Shown: positions 1 through 9,528 of the stretch, in pieces | How positions within the stretch are numbered: the stretch's first letter is position 1 | How the letters are laid out: each line of letters starts with the position of its first letter | Assembly: GCF_040548735.1 (NCBI RefSeq) | Contig: NZ_JBEPSD010000001.1 | Span: 992,001-1,056,000 of the forward strand | Reading direction: 5' to 3' | DNA: 64,000 nt | Origin: Rhodanobacter soli | GTDB taxonomy: Bacteria; Pseudomonadota; Gammaproteobacteria; Xanthomonadales; Rhodanobacteraceae | Notes under the pieces: generated by a model | What the model was told of the DNA's origin: nothing | The model's database searches: none | What the model saw: only the letters and a program-made list of their open reading frames with translations | Program-made: the position numbers and the translations under genes

Positions 1-249
1 GCCGTTCGCGCCCATCGCTGCGGCATGCCGCAGCATCAATTCGAACGCCTCCTCGCGCGCCTTCTCGCACAGCTCGGTGTAGATCGAGATGTTGCCGCCG
101 ACGATGGGCTGCAGCGCTGCGCCGAGATTGCCGACCACGCTGCGCGAACGCACGGTGATGCCGCGCACGATGCCGAACGAACGCACGATGCGGCAGCCGG
201 GAATCTCGTTGGCAGTGCTGACCTGGTGATGCGGAACGGTGTTTGCCAT
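1..249 (-). CDS. YbjQ/UPF0145-family protein, truncated by the window edge
   Basis: The 83 visible N-terminal residues (beginning MANTVPHHQVSTANEIPGC) match the YbjQ/UPF0145 (DUF74) family. The recognisable parts are the 'GCRIVRSFGIVRGITVRSRS' strand region and the 'ARE-EAFELMLRHAAAMGANG' helix that precedes the conserved glycine-rich end. Family members are about 105 residues and form pentamers; a heavy-metal-binding role has been suggested but not settled. The ATG at 249 has a GGAGAA ribosome site about 8 bases upstream on the minus strand. The C-terminal ~20 residues lie outside the window. The gene runs leftward, 23 bases downstream of the SDR gene, and could be its distal operon partner. 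Confidence 0.8.
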   Translation of the reverse strand, partial: MANTVPHHQVSTANEIPGCRIVRSFGIVRGITVRSRSVVGNLGAALQPIVGGNISIYTELCEKAREEAFELMLRHAAAMGANG

Positions 250-272
250 GGCGGTTCTCCGTGGTGGATGGT

Positions 273-1112
273 TCAGCTGTCGAGCAGCGCCGCGTAGCCT
301 TCGCGCGCGTCCGGCCATTGCGGCGCCCAGCCGCTGGCGCGCAGCCGCGCATTGCGCAGCCGCTTGCTGCCCACACCGGCCGGCGCCGCGCCCTCGGCCG
401 GCAACGGCGCATCGATCAGGGCGGCCAGGAAATCGTACAGCTCGTCGAGCGGCATCGGCGTGTCGTCGACGCCGAGATACAGCGGCTGCGGCGACTTCAG
501 CCGCAGCAGATGCGCGATCGCCGCCGCGGCATCGTCGACGTGGATCCGGTTGGCCCAGTGCGGCGTCTCGCGCGGCACCCGCAGCTGCCCCGCACGCAGG
601 CGTTCGATCAGCTGCAGCCGACCCGGCCCGTACAAGCCGGCCAGCCGCAGCACGGTCGACGGCAGCGATTGCTCCGCCAGCCACTGCTCGGCCTCGAGCA
701 ACACCGCGCCGTTGAATCCCGGCGGGTCGGTCGGGGTAGCCTCGTCGACCCAGTCGCCGTCGTGCTCGCCGTACACGGCGCTGGACGAGACGAACAGCAC
801 CCGTGCCAGCTTGCGGCGATCGAGCGCGTCGAGCAGGTGACGCAGGCCGTCCACGAAGATCGCGCGGTACGCCGCCTTGTCGCGCGTCGCCGGGGCCGGC
901 AGGTAGACCAGCCGGGTGATCCCGGCCGGCAGTTCGCGCAGGCTGACCGGATCGGTCAGGTCGCCGCGCAGCCAATGGATGCCGTGCATGCCGCGCGCCG
1001 GCGGCCGGCGCCGCAGCGCCCACACCTCGTCGCCGTGCGCACGCAGGCGCTGCGCCACGCGTTCGCCAAGATCGCCGCATCCGGCCAGCAGGATACGTTC
1101 GCTCACCACCAC
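273..1112 (-). CDS. NAD(P)-dependent epimerase/dehydratase-like SDR protein
   Basis: This 279-residue extended SDR protein opens with the Rossmann dinucleotide loop 'LLAGCGDLGERVA' (GxGxxG, residues ~8-20). The central strand 'RVLFVSSSAVYGE' supplies the Ser/Tyr active-site region, and 'TVLRLAGLYGPGR' follows. The usual YxxxK lysine is not evident after the Tyr (YGEHD), so catalysis may be altered. It resembles the YeeZ-type proteins of gammaproteobacteria, whose substrate is unknown. It is divergent from aroK, with 47 bases between the two starts, so their promoters must lie close together there. The specific reaction cannot be read from the sequence. Confidence 0.8.
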   Translation of the reverse strand: MVVSERILLAGCGDLGERVAQRLRAHGDEVWALRRRPPARGMHGIHWLRGDLTDPVSLRELPAGITRLVYLPAPATRDKAAYRAIFVDGLRHLLDALDRRKLARVLFVSSSAVYGEHDGDWVDEATPTDPPGFNGAVLLEAEQWLAEQSLPSTVLRLAGLYGPGRLQLIERLRAGQLRVPRETPHWANRIHVDDAAAAIAHLLRLKSPQPLYLGVDDTPMPLDELYDFLAALIDAPLPAEGAAPAGVGSKRLRNARLRASGWAPQWPDAREGYAALLDS

Positions 1113-1159
1113 CCTCCTGTCGATCTGCCCAGGTTGATCCGCCCTGTTAGCATTTGCCC

Positions 1160-1714
1160 ATGAACCCGTCGCACAACCTGTTCCTCATCGGTCCCACCGG
1201 TGCCGGCAAGACCTCGATCGGGCGACGGCTTGCCGCGCATTATGGCCTGACCTTCGTCGATCTCGACCAGGAGATCGAACGTCATTGCGGCGTGGACGTG
1301 AACACGGTATTCGAGATCGAGGGCGAGGCCGGTTTCCGCCAGCGCGAAAGCACGCTGCTGGACGAATGCAGCCGCCGCCCCGGCGTGTTGCTGGCCACCG
1401 GCGCCGGCGTGGTGCTTGCGCCGCACAACCGCCAGCATTTGCGCGAGCGCGGTTACGTGGTGTGGCTGCAGACCACGATCGAACAGCAGCTGGAGCGGCT
1501 GGAACGCGACCACCGCCGCCCGCTGCTGGCGGTGCCCGACCGCCACGAACGGCTGCAGGCAATGGCGCAGGTGCGCGAGCCGATCTACCGCGAACTCGCC
1601 GATCTTGCGGTACCCGGCGAACACGGCAGCGTCGCCGCCGCCAGCGAACGCTGCATCGCGCTGATCGACCATCATTGGCAGCGCCCCGGCGCCTCGCCCA
1701 GGCAGACCGCATGA
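1160..1714 (+). CDS. aroK: Shikimate kinase
   Basis: Phosphorylates shikimate to shikimate 3-phosphate in the aromatic amino acid pathway; cytosolic. The protein (184 residues from the ATG at 1160) has the P-loop '[11 protein letters not shown]' near its start and the shikimate-binding 'DLDQEIE'. The '[10 protein letters not shown]' segment carries the conserved F-R-x-x-E, and 'LATGAGVVL' is the GG(A)G substrate loop. A TTG at 1154 would add two residues; the ATG was preferred. Its stop overlaps the aroB start in an ATGA (1711-1714), so the two are translationally coupled, as is common for aroKB. Confidence 0.96.
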   Translation: MNPSHNLFLIGPTGAGKTSIGRRLAAHYGLTFVDLDQEIERHCGVDVNTVFEIEGEAGFRQRESTLLDECSRRPGVLLATGAGVVLAPHNRQHLRERGYVVWLQTTIEQQLERLERDHRRPLLAVPDRHERLQAMAQVREPIYRELADLAVPGEHGSVAAASERCIALIDHHWQRPGASPRQTA

Positions 1715-2802
1715 ACGACCCGGCATTCCAGACGATCACCGTCGCCCTCGGCCAGCGCAGCTATCCGGTCTGGATCGGCGCCGGCCTGCTCGGCGATCAC
1801 GCGCGCTGGCGCGCCATGCTGCGCGGCCGGCATGCGCTGGTGGTCAGCAACACCACGGTGGCACCGCTGTACCTGCCGCGCATCGAGGCAGGGCTGGACG
1901 GCCTGCGCTGGTCGTCCTTCCTGCTCGACGACGGCGAGGCACACAAGACGTTCGCCAACGTCGGCCGCGCACTGGAAGCGCTGGGCCAGCTCGGCGCCAC
2001 CCGCGACGCCTGCGTGATCGCGCTGGGCGGCGGCGTGGTCGGCGACCTGGCCGGCTTCAGCGCGGCGTGCTGGATGCGCGGTATCGACTTCATCCAGATG
2101 CCGACCACCTTGCTGGCGATGGTCGATTCCTCGGTCGGCGGCAAGACCGGCGTGAATCTGCCGGTCGGCAAGAATCTCGCCGGCGCATTCCATCAGCCGC
2201 GCGCGGTGATCGCCGACATCGACACTCTGGCCACCCTGCCCGATCGCGAATACCGCGCCGGCCTGGCCGAGGTGATCAAGGGCGCGGCGATCGGCGACGA
2301 GCCGTTCTTCGCCTGGCTGGAACGACACGCCGCCGCGCTGGCCGCGCGTGACCCCGCCACCGTGCTGGAAGCGATCGCGCGCAAGGTCCAGTACAAGGCC
2401 GGCGTGGTCGCCCGCGACGAGACCGAGCAGGGCGAACGCGCCCTGCTCAACTTCGGCCACACCTTCGGTCACGCGCTGGAGACCGCCGGCCACTACACCA
2501 CCCTGCTGCATGGCGAAGGCGTAGCGGTGGGCATGCTGCTGGCCGCCCGGCTGTCCGAACGCCTGGGCATGAGCGAACCGGCCGCCACCGCCCGCCTGCG
2601 GTGCCTGCTGGAAACCCTCGGCCTGCCCGTCACGATCCCGCCGGGCATGGACGCACAGCAACTGCTGGCGCTGATGCGGCTGGACAAGAAGAACACCGCC
2701 GGCACGCTGCGGCTGATCCTGTGGCGCGGCATCGGGCGGGCCGAGATCGTCGGCGGCGTGGACGAGACCGACGTGCTGGCCGTGCTGCAAGCCGCGGGAT
2801 GA
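1711..2802 (+). CDS. aroB: 3-dehydroquinate synthase
   Basis: Converts DAHP to 3-dehydroquinate, the second step of the shikimate pathway, using NAD+ and a divalent metal. The 363-residue protein carries the NAD-binding '[13 protein letters not shown]' and the '[19 protein letters not shown]' signature. The metal-binding elements are '[10 protein letters not shown]' and '[10 protein letters not shown]'. The start at 1711 is set by the 4-base overlap with aroK and by alignment with the family N-terminus ([13 protein letters not shown]). A 109-base gap separates it from the next gene, so the aroKB transcript may end here; no strong terminator hairpin was seen. Confidence 0.97.
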   Translation: MNDPAFQTITVALGQRSYPVWIGAGLLGDHARWRAMLRGRHALVVSNTTVAPLYLPRIEAGLDGLRWSSFLLDDGEAHKTFANVGRALEALGQLGATRDACVIALGGGVVGDLAGFSAACWMRGIDFIQMPTTLLAMVDSSVGGKTGVNLPVGKNLAGAFHQPRAVIADIDTLATLPDREYRAGLAEVIKGAAIGDEPFFAWLERHAAALAARDPATVLEAIARKVQYKAGVVARDETEQGERALLNFGHTFGHALETAGHYTTLLHGEGVAVGMLLAARLSERLGMSEPAATARLRCLLETLGLPVTIPPGMDAQQLLALMRLDKKNTAGTLRLILWRGIGRAEIVGGVDETDVLAVLQAAG

Positions 2803-2911
2803 ACCGCCGGGTGTGACGACATGGCCCGGCCGGGCCGCGGGTGCGCCCGCGCAAATCCTATAAACTGTGGCGTCCGGCTACGCGCCCGTTCGTGCTGCAT
2901 CCCTGGAACCC

Positions 2912-3172
2912 ATGCGCCTCTATCTGCAAACCGTGCCCGGCAGTACCGACGCACCCCGCTACGTCCAGATCACGCTGGAGCAGGACCTGCTCGGCGGCTG
3001 GACGCTGTACCGCGAATCGGGCACCCAGGGCGGCCGCGCCACGATGAAGCGCGAACAGTTCCTGGAGCGCGACGAGGCGGTCGCCGCCTTCGAGAAAGCC
3101 CGTGACGCCCAGCTCAAGCGCGGCTTCCGCCTGATGTTTGCCCAGGGGCTGGAAGGCCCGTACGGACGTTGA
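2912..3172 (+). CDS. Small WGR-domain protein
   Basis: This 86-residue protein consists almost entirely of a WGR domain. '[57 protein letters not shown]' shows the family spacing, with W-T-L-Y-R-x-S/W-G-x-x-G-G in the middle and the K-x-x-R-G-F ending. WGR domains occur in PARPs and in bacterial MolR/ligase-linked proteins and are thought to bind nucleic acid ends. The function of stand-alone bacterial copies is not known. A TATAAA at 2859-2864 is a plausible -10 box. The gene is 5 bases upstream of hemE and probably co-transcribed with it; nothing suggests a functional link. Confidence 0.85.
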   Translation: MRLYLQTVPGSTDAPRYVQITLEQDLLGGWTLYRESGTQGGRATMKREQFLERDEAVAAFEKARDAQLKRGFRLMFAQGLEGPYGR

Positions 3173-3177
3173 TTGAA

Positions 3178-4248
3178 ATGACCGATGTGTTGAAGAACGA
3201 CCGCTTTCTGCGCGCGTTGCGCCGCGAACCCACCGACACCACACCGATCTGGGTGATGCGCCAGGCCGGCCGCTACCTGCCCGAATACCGCGCCACCCGC
3301 GAGCGTGCCGGCAGCTTCATGGGCCTGGCGCAGAACCCCGAGTACGCCTGCGAAGTCACCCTGCAGCCGCTCGAGCGCTTCGAGCTGGACGCCGCGATCC
3401 TGTTCTCCGACATCCTCACCATCCCCGACGCGATGGGCCTGGGCCTGTCGTTCGCCCACGGCGAAGGCCCGCAGTTCGCGCGCCCGGTGCGCACGGCTGC
3501 CGACATCGCGAAACTCGCCGTACCGGACATGGACGGCGAGCTGCGCTACGTGATGGATGCGGTGCGGCTGATCCGCCGCGAACTGCACGGCCGCGTGCCG
3601 CTGATCGGCTTCAGCGGCAGCCCGTGGACGCTGGCCTGCTACATGGTCGAGGGCGCCGGCTCGCGCGACTTCGCCACGCTGAAGACGATGTGCTGGAACG
3701 AGCCGAAGCTCGCCCACCAGCTGCTCGACACGCTGGCGCAGTCCGTCGCCGCCTACCTGATCGCCCAGGCTGCCGCCGGCGCGCAGGCGCTGATGATCTT
3801 CGATACCTGGGGCGGCCTGCTCGGCCCCGCCCCGTTCCGCGAATTCTCGCTGCGCTACATGGCGCAGATCGTCGCCGCGCTGAAAGCCGACACTCGTGCG
3901 CGCGAGCTGCCGGTGATCCTGTTCTCCAAAGGTGCCGGCCAGCATCTGGCGGACATGGCCGACATCGGCTGCGCCGCCCTCGGCGTCGACTGGACCATGC
4001 ATCTCGCCGATGCCCGCCGCGCCGTCGCCGGCAAGGTCGCCCTGCAAGGCAACCTCGATCCGGCCGTGATGCGCGCCAACCCCGAGGTGATCCGCCGCGA
4101 GGCCCGCGCCGTGCTCGACAGCTACGGCAACCACCCCGGCCACGTGTTCAACCTGGGCCACGGCATTACCCCGGAAGTGAATCCGGAGCACGTGAAGGTG
4201 CTGGTCGACGAAGTGCACGGCTACGGCCGCGAGCTGCGCGCGCGCTGA
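3178..4248 (+). CDS. hemE: Uroporphyrinogen III decarboxylase
   Basis: Decarboxylates the four acetate side chains of uroporphyrinogen III to give coproporphyrinogen III in heme synthesis. The 356-residue protein starts with the near-invariant '[16 protein letters not shown]' (residues ~23-38, with the substrate-binding Arg pair). It also carries '[14 protein letters not shown]' with the catalytic Asp, '[16 protein letters not shown]', and the C-terminal '[16 protein letters not shown]'. The ATG at 3178 fits the family N-terminus ([14 protein letters not shown]). A TTG at 3169 would add three residues and overlap the upstream stop; it is less likely. Length and motifs are normal. Confidence 0.97.
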   Translation: MTDVLKNDRFLRALRREPTDTTPIWVMRQAGRYLPEYRATRERAGSFMGLAQNPEYACEVTLQPLERFELDAAILFSDILTIPDAMGLGLSFAHGEGPQFARPVRTAADIAKLAVPDMDGELRYVMDAVRLIRRELHGRVPLIGFSGSPWTLACYMVEGAGSRDFATLKTMCWNEPKLAHQLLDTLAQSVAAYLIAQAAAGAQALMIFDTWGGLLGPAPFREFSLRYMAQIVAALKADTRARELPVILFSKGAGQHLADMADIGCAALGVDWTMHLADARRAVAGKVALQGNLDPAVMRANPEVIRREARAVLDSYGNHPGHVFNLGHGITPEVNPEHVKVLVDEVHGYGRELRAR

Positions 4249-4321
4249 GTCGCTGCGCCGCCGCTGGCCTTTGCCCGACGCCTCACGTAGCCTGCGCCGG
4301 GTATCCCCGAGGAGCTGTGTG

Positions 4322-5083
4322 ATGACCATGACCATCGCAAGCCACGCCCGCCTCGTCCGCTGGACCTGCCTGATCCTGCTCTGCCTGCCCGCCCTCGCGC
4401 TGGCCGGCGAACCGCTGACCCTGCACGCCGCCGATGGCGTGACCGTGTACGGCACGCTCGGCCGGGCGCAGCCGCACGGCCGCAGCATCGTCCTGCTGTT
4501 CCATCAGGCCCACGCGAACCGGCACGAGTACGACAGCGTGGTACCGGCGCTGCAGAAACTGGGTTTCGACACGCTCGCGATCGACCAGCGCTCCGGCGGC
4601 GACCTGTTCGGCGGCCACAACGAAACCGTGGCGAAGCTCGGCGCGTCGGCGGATTACCTGGCCGCGCTGCCCGATCTCGAGGCCGCCCTGGCCTGGGCCC
4701 GCGCGCAGCACTACGCGCGCATCGTCGCGGTGGGCAGTTCCTACAGTTCCTCGCTGGTGATCATGCTGGCCGCGAAACATCCGCAAGGCCTGAGCGCCAT
4801 CGCCAGCTTCTCGTCGGGCGAATATTTCGACGACAAGAATCTGATCAAGCACGCAGCCGCCAAGGTGGTCGTGCCGTTCTACATCACCACTGACCCGGAC
4901 GAGGCCGACAACGTGGCCGAGGTACTGCGCGACGCGCACAGCGCCAACATCGTGCACTACCAGCCCAAGGTCGGCGTGCACGGCGCCTCGACCCTGGTCG
5001 CGGCGCGCGATCCCGGCGGCTGGCAGGCCAACCTGGCGAGCTTCACCACCTTCCTGCGCGGCCTTTCCGCGCCGGCCCACTGA
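4322..5083 (+). CDS. Secreted alpha/beta-hydrolase family protein
   Basis: This 253-residue protein has a clear Sec signal peptide (hydrophobic 'WTCLILLCLPALALAG', cleavage near residue 29), followed by an alpha/beta-hydrolase fold. 'SIVLLFHQAHANRHEY' is the oxyanion-side strand and 'IVAVGSSYSSSLVIMLAA' the nucleophile elbow (G-x-S-x-S). A late 'VGVHGAST' offers the catalytic His. The overall look is close to dienelactone-hydrolase-like proteins, but the substrate is unknown. It is likely periplasmic. It stands 73 bases after hemE and 40 bases before the DUF3147 gene, all on the same strand. Confidence 0.75.
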   Translation: MTMTIASHARLVRWTCLILLCLPALALAGEPLTLHAADGVTVYGTLGRAQPHGRSIVLLFHQAHANRHEYDSVVPALQKLGFDTLAIDQRSGGDLFGGHNETVAKLGASADYLAALPDLEAALAWARAQHYARIVAVGSSYSSSLVIMLAAKHPQGLSAIASFSSGEYFDDKNLIKHAAAKVVVPFYITTDPDEADNVAEVLRDAHSANIVHYQPKVGVHGASTLVAARDPGGWQANLASFTTFLRGLSAPAH

Positions 5084-5123
5084 CTCGCGCCCGCCGGCAG
5101 ACTTCCCTTTCGCGGAGCGCCCG

Positions 5124-5477
5124 ATGGCCTGGCTCATCAGCAAATACCTGATCACCGCCGCGGTGGTGGTGGTCGTGTCCGAAGCGGCCAAGCGCAGCGA
5201 CCGCCTCGGCGGGCTGATCGCGGCGCTGCCGCTGGTCACCGTGCTGGCGCTGATCTGGCTGCACGTCGAGCATCAGTCGCAGACCAAGATCGCCAACCAC
5301 GCCTGGTACACCTTCTGGTACGTGGTGCCGACCCTGCCGATGTTCCTCGCCTTCCCGGCGCTGTTGCCGCGGCTGGGCTTCTGGCCGACCCTGCTGGCCT
5401 GCGTGCTGATCACCGTCGTGTGCTTCGGCGCATTCGCCCTGCTGATGCGGCGCTTCGGTATCGACCTGCTGCCCTGA
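5124..5477 (+). CDS. DUF3147-family inner-membrane protein
   Basis: The protein has 117 residues with four hydrophobic segments: about 5-20, 28-46, 62-82 and 88-110. '[26 protein letters not shown]' and '[29 protein letters not shown]' are typical of the DUF3147 family. No function is established for that family. A short intrinsic terminator at 5530-5549 closes the unit, so it is probably the last gene of a transcript starting at or before the hydrolase gene. Confidence 0.8.
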   Translation: MAWLISKYLITAAVVVVVSEAAKRSDRLGGLIAALPLVTVLALIWLHVEHQSQTKIANHAWYTFWYVVPTLPMFLAFPALLPRLGFWPTLLACVLITVVCFGAFALLMRRFGIDLLP

Positions 5478-5529
5478 GCCGCCATCGACTGCGGCGCCTG
5501 AAGTAGCCATTTTGGCGCCGAACGTGCCC

Positions 5530-5549
5530 GCGGCAATGGCCGTTTTTTT
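5530..5549 (+). terminator. Intrinsic terminator after the DUF3147 gene
   Basis: A short hairpin (CGGC / GCCG with an AATG loop, 5531-5542) is followed at once by seven T residues (5543-5549). The stem is only 4 bp, which makes it a weak terminator. The last two T's also form the start of the -35 box of the valS promoter, so the two signals interlock. Confidence 0.55.
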
Positions 5550-5576
5550 GGCAGCCCAGCCCCCGCCCCGTACAAT
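5548..5576 (+). promoter_or_regulatory. Sigma-70 promoter of valS
   Basis: TTGGCA (5548-5553) and TACAAT (5571-5576) are separated by exactly 17 bases, differing from the consensus by one base in each box. Transcription would begin near 5583, giving an untranslated leader of about 52 bases before the valS ATG at 5635. Confidence 0.75.
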
Positions 5577-5634
5577 TACCGCTTTAGCCCATGACAAAGC
5601 GCGCGTCCCGCGCGCGCCACCGAGCGCAATTCAG

Positions 5635-8466
5635 ATGGAAAAGAGTTTCGAGCCTGCCCAGATCGAGTCGACGTGGTACCAGCGCTGGGAAGCCAGCGGC
5701 GCGTTCCGGCCGTCGGGCAAGGGCGCGCCGTATTGCATCCTCCTGCCGCCGCCGAACGTCACCGGCACGCTGCACATGGGACATGCGTTCCAGCAGACGG
5801 TGATGGACATGCTGGTGCGCTACCACCGCATGCGCGGTTTCAACACGTTGTGGCAGGTCGGCACCGACCATGCCGGCATCGCCACCCAGAAGATCGTGGA
5901 GAACCAGCTGGCGGTCGAGGAGAAGACCCGGCACGACCTGGGCCGCGATGCGTTCGTCGAGCGGGTGTGGCAGTGGAAGGAGGAATCCGGTTCCACCATC
6001 ACCAACCAGATGCGCCGCATCGGCGCCGCCGCGGACTGGTCGCGCGAGCGTTTCACCATGGACGAGGGCCTGTCGGCCGCGGTGCGCAAGGTGTTCATCG
6101 ACTGGTATCGCGCGGGTCTGATCTACCGCGGCAACCGGCTGGTGAACTGGGACCCGCTGCTGGGCACGGCCGTCTCCGACCTTGAAGTGAACAACGTCGA
6201 GCGCGATGGCCACATGTGGTCGATCCGTTACATGACTGCCGACGGCGCCGCGTCGCTGGTGGTCGCCACCACGCGCCCGGAAACCATGTTGGGCGACGTG
6301 GCCGTGGCGGTGCATCCGGAGGATGAGCGTTATGCCCATCTGATCGGCCAGATGCTGCACCTGCCGTTGACCGGCCGGCAGATTCCGGTAATCGCCGACG
6401 ATTACGTGGACCGCGAATTCGGCACCGGCTGCGTGAAGATCACCCCGGCGCACGACTTCAACGACTACGCGATCGGCCAGCGCCACCAGCTGGCGCCGAT
6501 CACCATCTTCACGCTGGATGCGAAGGTCAACGACAACGCGCCGGAAAAATACCGCGGCCTTGATCGCTACGACGCGCGCAAAGCCGTGCTGGCCGACCTC
6601 GAAGCCTCCGGCCTGCTGGTCGAGACGAAGCCGCACAAGCTGCAGGTACCAGTGAGCCAGCGCTCCGACGCGGTGATCGAGCCGATGCTGACCGACCAGT
6701 GGTTCGTCGATCTGACTTCGGACGTCCAGAAGGATGGACGTCCCGGCGGCCGCAAGGCGATCACCGAACCGGCGCTGGATGCCGTGCGTTCGGGCGAGAT
6801 CAAGTTCGTGCCGGAGAACTGGTCGACCACCTACACCCAGTGGCTGGACAACATCCAGGACTGGTGCATCAGCCGCCAGCTCTGGTGGGGCCATCGCATC
6901 CCGGCGTGGTACGACGAGGCGGGCAACATCTTCGTGGGCGAAAACGAGGCCGACGCGCGTGCGAATGCCGGCACCGCGCCGGTCGGCGCGCTGCGCCAGG
7001 ACGATGACGTGCTGGACACCTGGTTCAGCTCGGCGCTGTGGCCGTTCTCCACCCTGGGCTGGCCGGCGGATGGCCCGGTGAAGAACGAGCGCGGCGAGAT
7101 CGTGGCGAATTGGAAGGACGACCAGATCTTCCTGCCCAGCGCGGTGCTGGTCACCGGCTTCGACATCATCTTCTTCTGGGTCGCGCGGATGGTGATGGCG
7201 ACCAAGTACTTCACCGGCCGCATCCCGTTCCGCGAGGTCTACATCAACGCCATCGTGCGCGATGCCGAAGGCCAGAAGATGTCCAAGTCCAAGGGCAACA
7301 CGCTGGACCCGCTGGACCTGATCGACGGCATCGCGCTGGAGCCGCTGGTGGAAAAATCCACCCGGTCGCTGCTGATCCCGCAGGTGCGCGCCAAGGTCGA
7401 GAAGCGCATCCGCAAGGATTACCCGGACGGCATCCCCGCGATCGGCACCGACGCGCTGCGCTTCACTTTCGCCGCGCTGGCCAGCTACAGCCGCACGATC
7501 AACTTCGACATCAAGCGCGCCGAAGGCTACAAGGCGTTCTGCAACAAGCTGTGGAACGCGGCGCGGTTCGTGCTGATGAATTTGCCGGACGGTGAGATCG
7601 CCGCGCCGGCCGGTGCGCCGGTGACCGAAGCCGAGCGGTGGATCCTCACCCGCCTCAAGCAGACGCTGGGTGAAGTCGAGCAGCACTTCGTCAGCTACCG
7701 CTTCGACCTGCTGGCGCAGGCGCTGTACGAATTCGTCTGGAACGAATATTGCGACTGGTTCCTGGAGCTGTCGAAGCCGGCCTTGAACGGTGGCGACGCC
7801 GCCGCGGCCGCTTCGACCCGGCACACCTTGCTGGTGGTGCTGGAAAGCGTGCTGCGCGCGCTGCATCCGGTGATCCCGTTCATCACCGAGGAAGTGTGGG
7901 CGTCGGTGGCGCCGATGCTCGGCCTCGGCGAAGGCAGCCTGATGCAGCGACCGTGGCCGCGTGCCGAAGACATCGTTGCCGACGACGCGGCCACGGCCGA
8001 GATCGAGTGGTTCAAGAACGTGCTTTCGGGCGTCCGCAAGATCCGTTCCGAAATGAACATCTCGCCCGGCAAGACGATCCCGCTGCTGCTGGCCGACGGC
8101 GATGCCGGCGACCGTGCCCGCGTGACGAAGTTCGCCGCCCAGATCGCCTTCCTCGCCCGCACCGAAATGCCGCAGTGGATCGAGGACGGGGCTGAAGAAC
8201 CCGCCGCGGCCGCGGCCGTGGTCGGCACGCTGCGCGTGCTGATCCCGCTCGCCGGACTGATCGATCTCGGCGCCGAAAAGACGCGCCTGGCCAAGGAAAT
8301 CGCCCGCATCGAGGTCGAGATCAGGAAGTGCGAAGGCAAGCTCGGCAATGCCAGCTTCGTCGCCAACGCACCGGCCGAGGTGGTCGCCCAGGAGCGCCAG
8401 CGTATCGCCGACTGGAATACCACGCTGGGCGCGCTGCGCGAACAGGCAGCGAAGCTGCAGGGTTGA
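5635..8466 (+). CDS. valS: Valyl-tRNA synthetase
   Basis: Charges tRNA-Val with valine; a class I aminoacyl-tRNA synthetase. The 943-residue protein has the HIGH-type motif '[16 protein letters not shown]' (residues ~39-54) and '[13 protein letters not shown]' of the CP1 editing domain. '[15 protein letters not shown]' follows, then the '[18 protein letters not shown]' KMSKS loop. The anticodon-binding region ('[13 protein letters not shown]') is present, and a C-terminal coiled coil covers about the last 70 residues ('[20 protein letters not shown]'). The start at 5635 matches the family ([19 protein letters not shown]); an upstream in-frame extension to 5512 would cross the promoter and terminator and is rejected. 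Confidence 0.98.
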   Translation: MEKSFEPAQIESTWYQRWEASGAFRPSGKGAPYCILLPPPNVTGTLHMGHAFQQTVMDMLVRYHRMRGFNTLWQVGTDHAGIATQKIVENQLAVEEKTRHDLGRDAFVERVWQWKEESGSTITNQMRRIGAAADWSRERFTMDEGLSAAVRKVFIDWYRAGLIYRGNRLVNWDPLLGTAVSDLEVNNVERDGHMWSIRYMTADGAASLVVATTRPETMLGDVAVAVHPEDERYAHLIGQMLHLPLTGRQIPVIADDYVDREFGTGCVKITPAHDFNDYAIGQRHQLAPITIFTLDAKVNDNAPEKYRGLDRYDARKAVLADLEASGLLVETKPHKLQVPVSQRSDAVIEPMLTDQWFVDLTSDVQKDGRPGGRKAITEPALDAVRSGEIKFVPENWSTTYTQWLDNIQDWCISRQLWWGHRIPAWYDEAGNIFVGENEADARANAGTAPVGALRQDDDVLDTWFSSALWPFSTLGWPADGPVKNERGEIVANWKDDQIFLPSAVLVTGFDIIFFWVARMVMATKYFTGRIPFREVYINAIVRDAEGQKMSKSKGNTLDPLDLIDGIALEPLVEKSTRSLLIPQVRAKVEKRIRKDYPDGIPAIGTDALRFTFAALASYSRTINFDIKRAEGYKAFCNKLWNAARFVLMNLPDGEIAAPAGAPVTEAERWILTRLKQTLGEVEQHFVSYRFDLLAQALYEFVWNEYCDWFLELSKPALNGGDAAAAASTRHTLLVVLESVLRALHPVIPFITEEVWASVAPMLGLGEGSLMQRPWPRAEDIVADDAATAEIEWFKNVLSGVRKIRSEMNISPGKTIPLLLADGDAGDRARVTKFAAQIAFLARTEMPQWIEDGAEEPAAAAAVVGTLRVLIPLAGLIDLGAEKTRLAKEIARIEVEIRKCEGKLGNASFVANAPAEVVAQERQRIADWNTTLGALREQAAKLQG

Positions 8467-8472
8467 TGATCG

Positions 8473-8510
8473 CCCCTTCCCCTGCTTGCAGGGGGAGGCT
8501 GGGAGGGGAT
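8473..8510. repeat. CTCCCCTGC-type palindromic repeat, single unit
   Basis: A palindrome (CCCCTGC-TT-GCAGGGG core) followed by GGAGGCTGGGAGGGG. It is one half of the composite element found in full at 13334, 36001, 53228 and 55457. It lies between the convergent valS and rimI genes, where it could act as a bidirectional transcript end. Confidence 0.7.
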
Positions 8511-8542
8511 CAAGCGCTTCGAAGCACCCGAAGCCTCTTCAT

Positions 8543-9031
8543 CTATTTCCCAATATGGCCTTCGGCCAGATTGGGCTCGAGTGCCATCACGATCGCGTCC
8601 TCGCGACCATGGCGCGCGGGGTAATAGCGCGGCCGACGCCCGATCTCGCGAAAGCCCACCGACTCGTACAGCGTCTTCGCCAGCGGATTCGACGGACGCA
8701 CCTCGAGGAATACCCGCTCGGCGCCGTTCCAGCGCGCGATGTCCAGCAAGCGCCCCAGCAGGTGCCGGCCCAGGCCGCGGCCACGCCAGTCCGGCCCGAT
8801 GCACAGGTTCAGCACATGCGCCTCGCCGGCGCCCATCGACAGGATGCCGTAGCCGGCGATCGCCTCGTCCACGCACAGCACCCAGCACGGGTGCCCGGCC
8901 TTCACGCAATCGCTGAAGATGCCTGCCGACCACGGGAATTCGTAGGAGGCATTTTCCAGCGCGCTGACCGTATCCAGGTCTTCGGCCCGCATGCCGCGCA
9001 CCTGGATCACCGGCTTGATCACCGCGACCAT
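8543..9031 (-). CDS. rimI: Ribosomal protein S18-alanine N-acetyltransferase (GNAT)
   Basis: Acetylates the N-terminal alanine of ribosomal protein S18. The GNAT fold is clear in this 162-residue protein: the acetyl-CoA loop 'CIGPDWRGRGLGRHLL' (R/Q-x-x-G-x-G/A, residues ~75-90) and the closing 'FLEVRPSNPLAKTLYESVGF' are typical RimI sequence. 'SYEFPWSAGIFSDCVKAGH' matches the RimI substrate-side loop. It lies 5 bases downstream of the holD-like gene, the same order as holD-rimI in enterobacteria, which supports both calls. The C-terminus is a little longer than in E. coli RimI. Confidence 0.9.
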   Translation of the reverse strand: MVAVIKPVIQVRGMRAEDLDTVSALENASYEFPWSAGIFSDCVKAGHPCWVLCVDEAIAGYGILSMGAGEAHVLNLCIGPDWRGRGLGRHLLGRLLDIARWNGAERVFLEVRPSNPLAKTLYESVGFREIGRRPRYYPARHGREDAIVMALEPNLAEGHIGK

Positions 9032-9036
9032 GGCGC

Positions 9037-9528
9037 TTAGCCGCCCGCAGCGGCCAGCGCGCGGCGCACGCTGCGCAGCGCGTTCCATAGCCGTCGCTTG
9101 GCATCGGCACTGGTCAGCACCAGCGCCGGTTCGTCGGCCAGCACGATCTGCGCCTGATGCATCACCGCCGCCGGCAGCGCGCGACCCAGCGCGTGCGCCT
9201 GCGCTTCGCCGAACACCAGGTAGGCCTGTGCCTCGGGCACGCCCGCGGCCAGCTCGCCGCCGCTCACCGTGACCCGCGCCGCGCGCGCCAGGGCGGCGCC
9301 GCACGCATTCAGGGCGCGGCCGACCAGGTCGAGCTCGCGCGCGCTGCAGTCCTGCGGCAACACCACCACGCAGGCGACGTTCGCCGCCATGTCGGCGGTC
9401 GCGTACTCCTGCTCGCCTGCCGTAACGGCGGCGGGCACCGCGCGCCGCTGCCATGGCGTCACACCCAGCGCGCGCAATACGCGGGCGCGATGGTCGGCGC
9501 TGACGTGCTGGCGTGGCAGGGCGCTCAT
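9037..9528 (-). CDS. holD: Probable DNA polymerase III psi subunit (HolD-like)
   Basis: This 163-residue protein has no strong catalytic motif. Two segments recall E. coli psi: the N-terminal 'RVLRALGVTPWQRR' (compare the 'LGITQW-LRR' element that binds SSB and chi) and the C-terminal 'DAKRRLWNALRSV' (compare 'ARAALWQQI'). In between is a central alpha/beta domain. It sits directly before rimI, as holD does in enterobacteria. Psi would link the clamp loader to chi/SSB. HolD diverges quickly and this call rests on short matches plus gene order. Its start overlaps the pssA stop (9525-9528). Confidence 0.6.
   Translation of the reverse strand: MSALPRQHVSADHRARVLRALGVTPWQRRAVPAAVTAGEQEYATADMAANVACVVVLPQDCSARELDLVGRALNACGAALARAARVTVSGGELAAGVPEAQAYLVFGEAQAHALGRALPAAVMHQAQIVLADEPALVLTSADAKRRLWNALRSVRRALAAAGG

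Noticed and set aside
5584..7866. A 760-codon open frame antisense to valS
   Set aside because: It is a shadow of high-GC codon usage. The sense strand encodes an intact valyl-tRNA synthetase, and the antisense product is low-complexity His/Arg/Gln-rich sequence with no family features.
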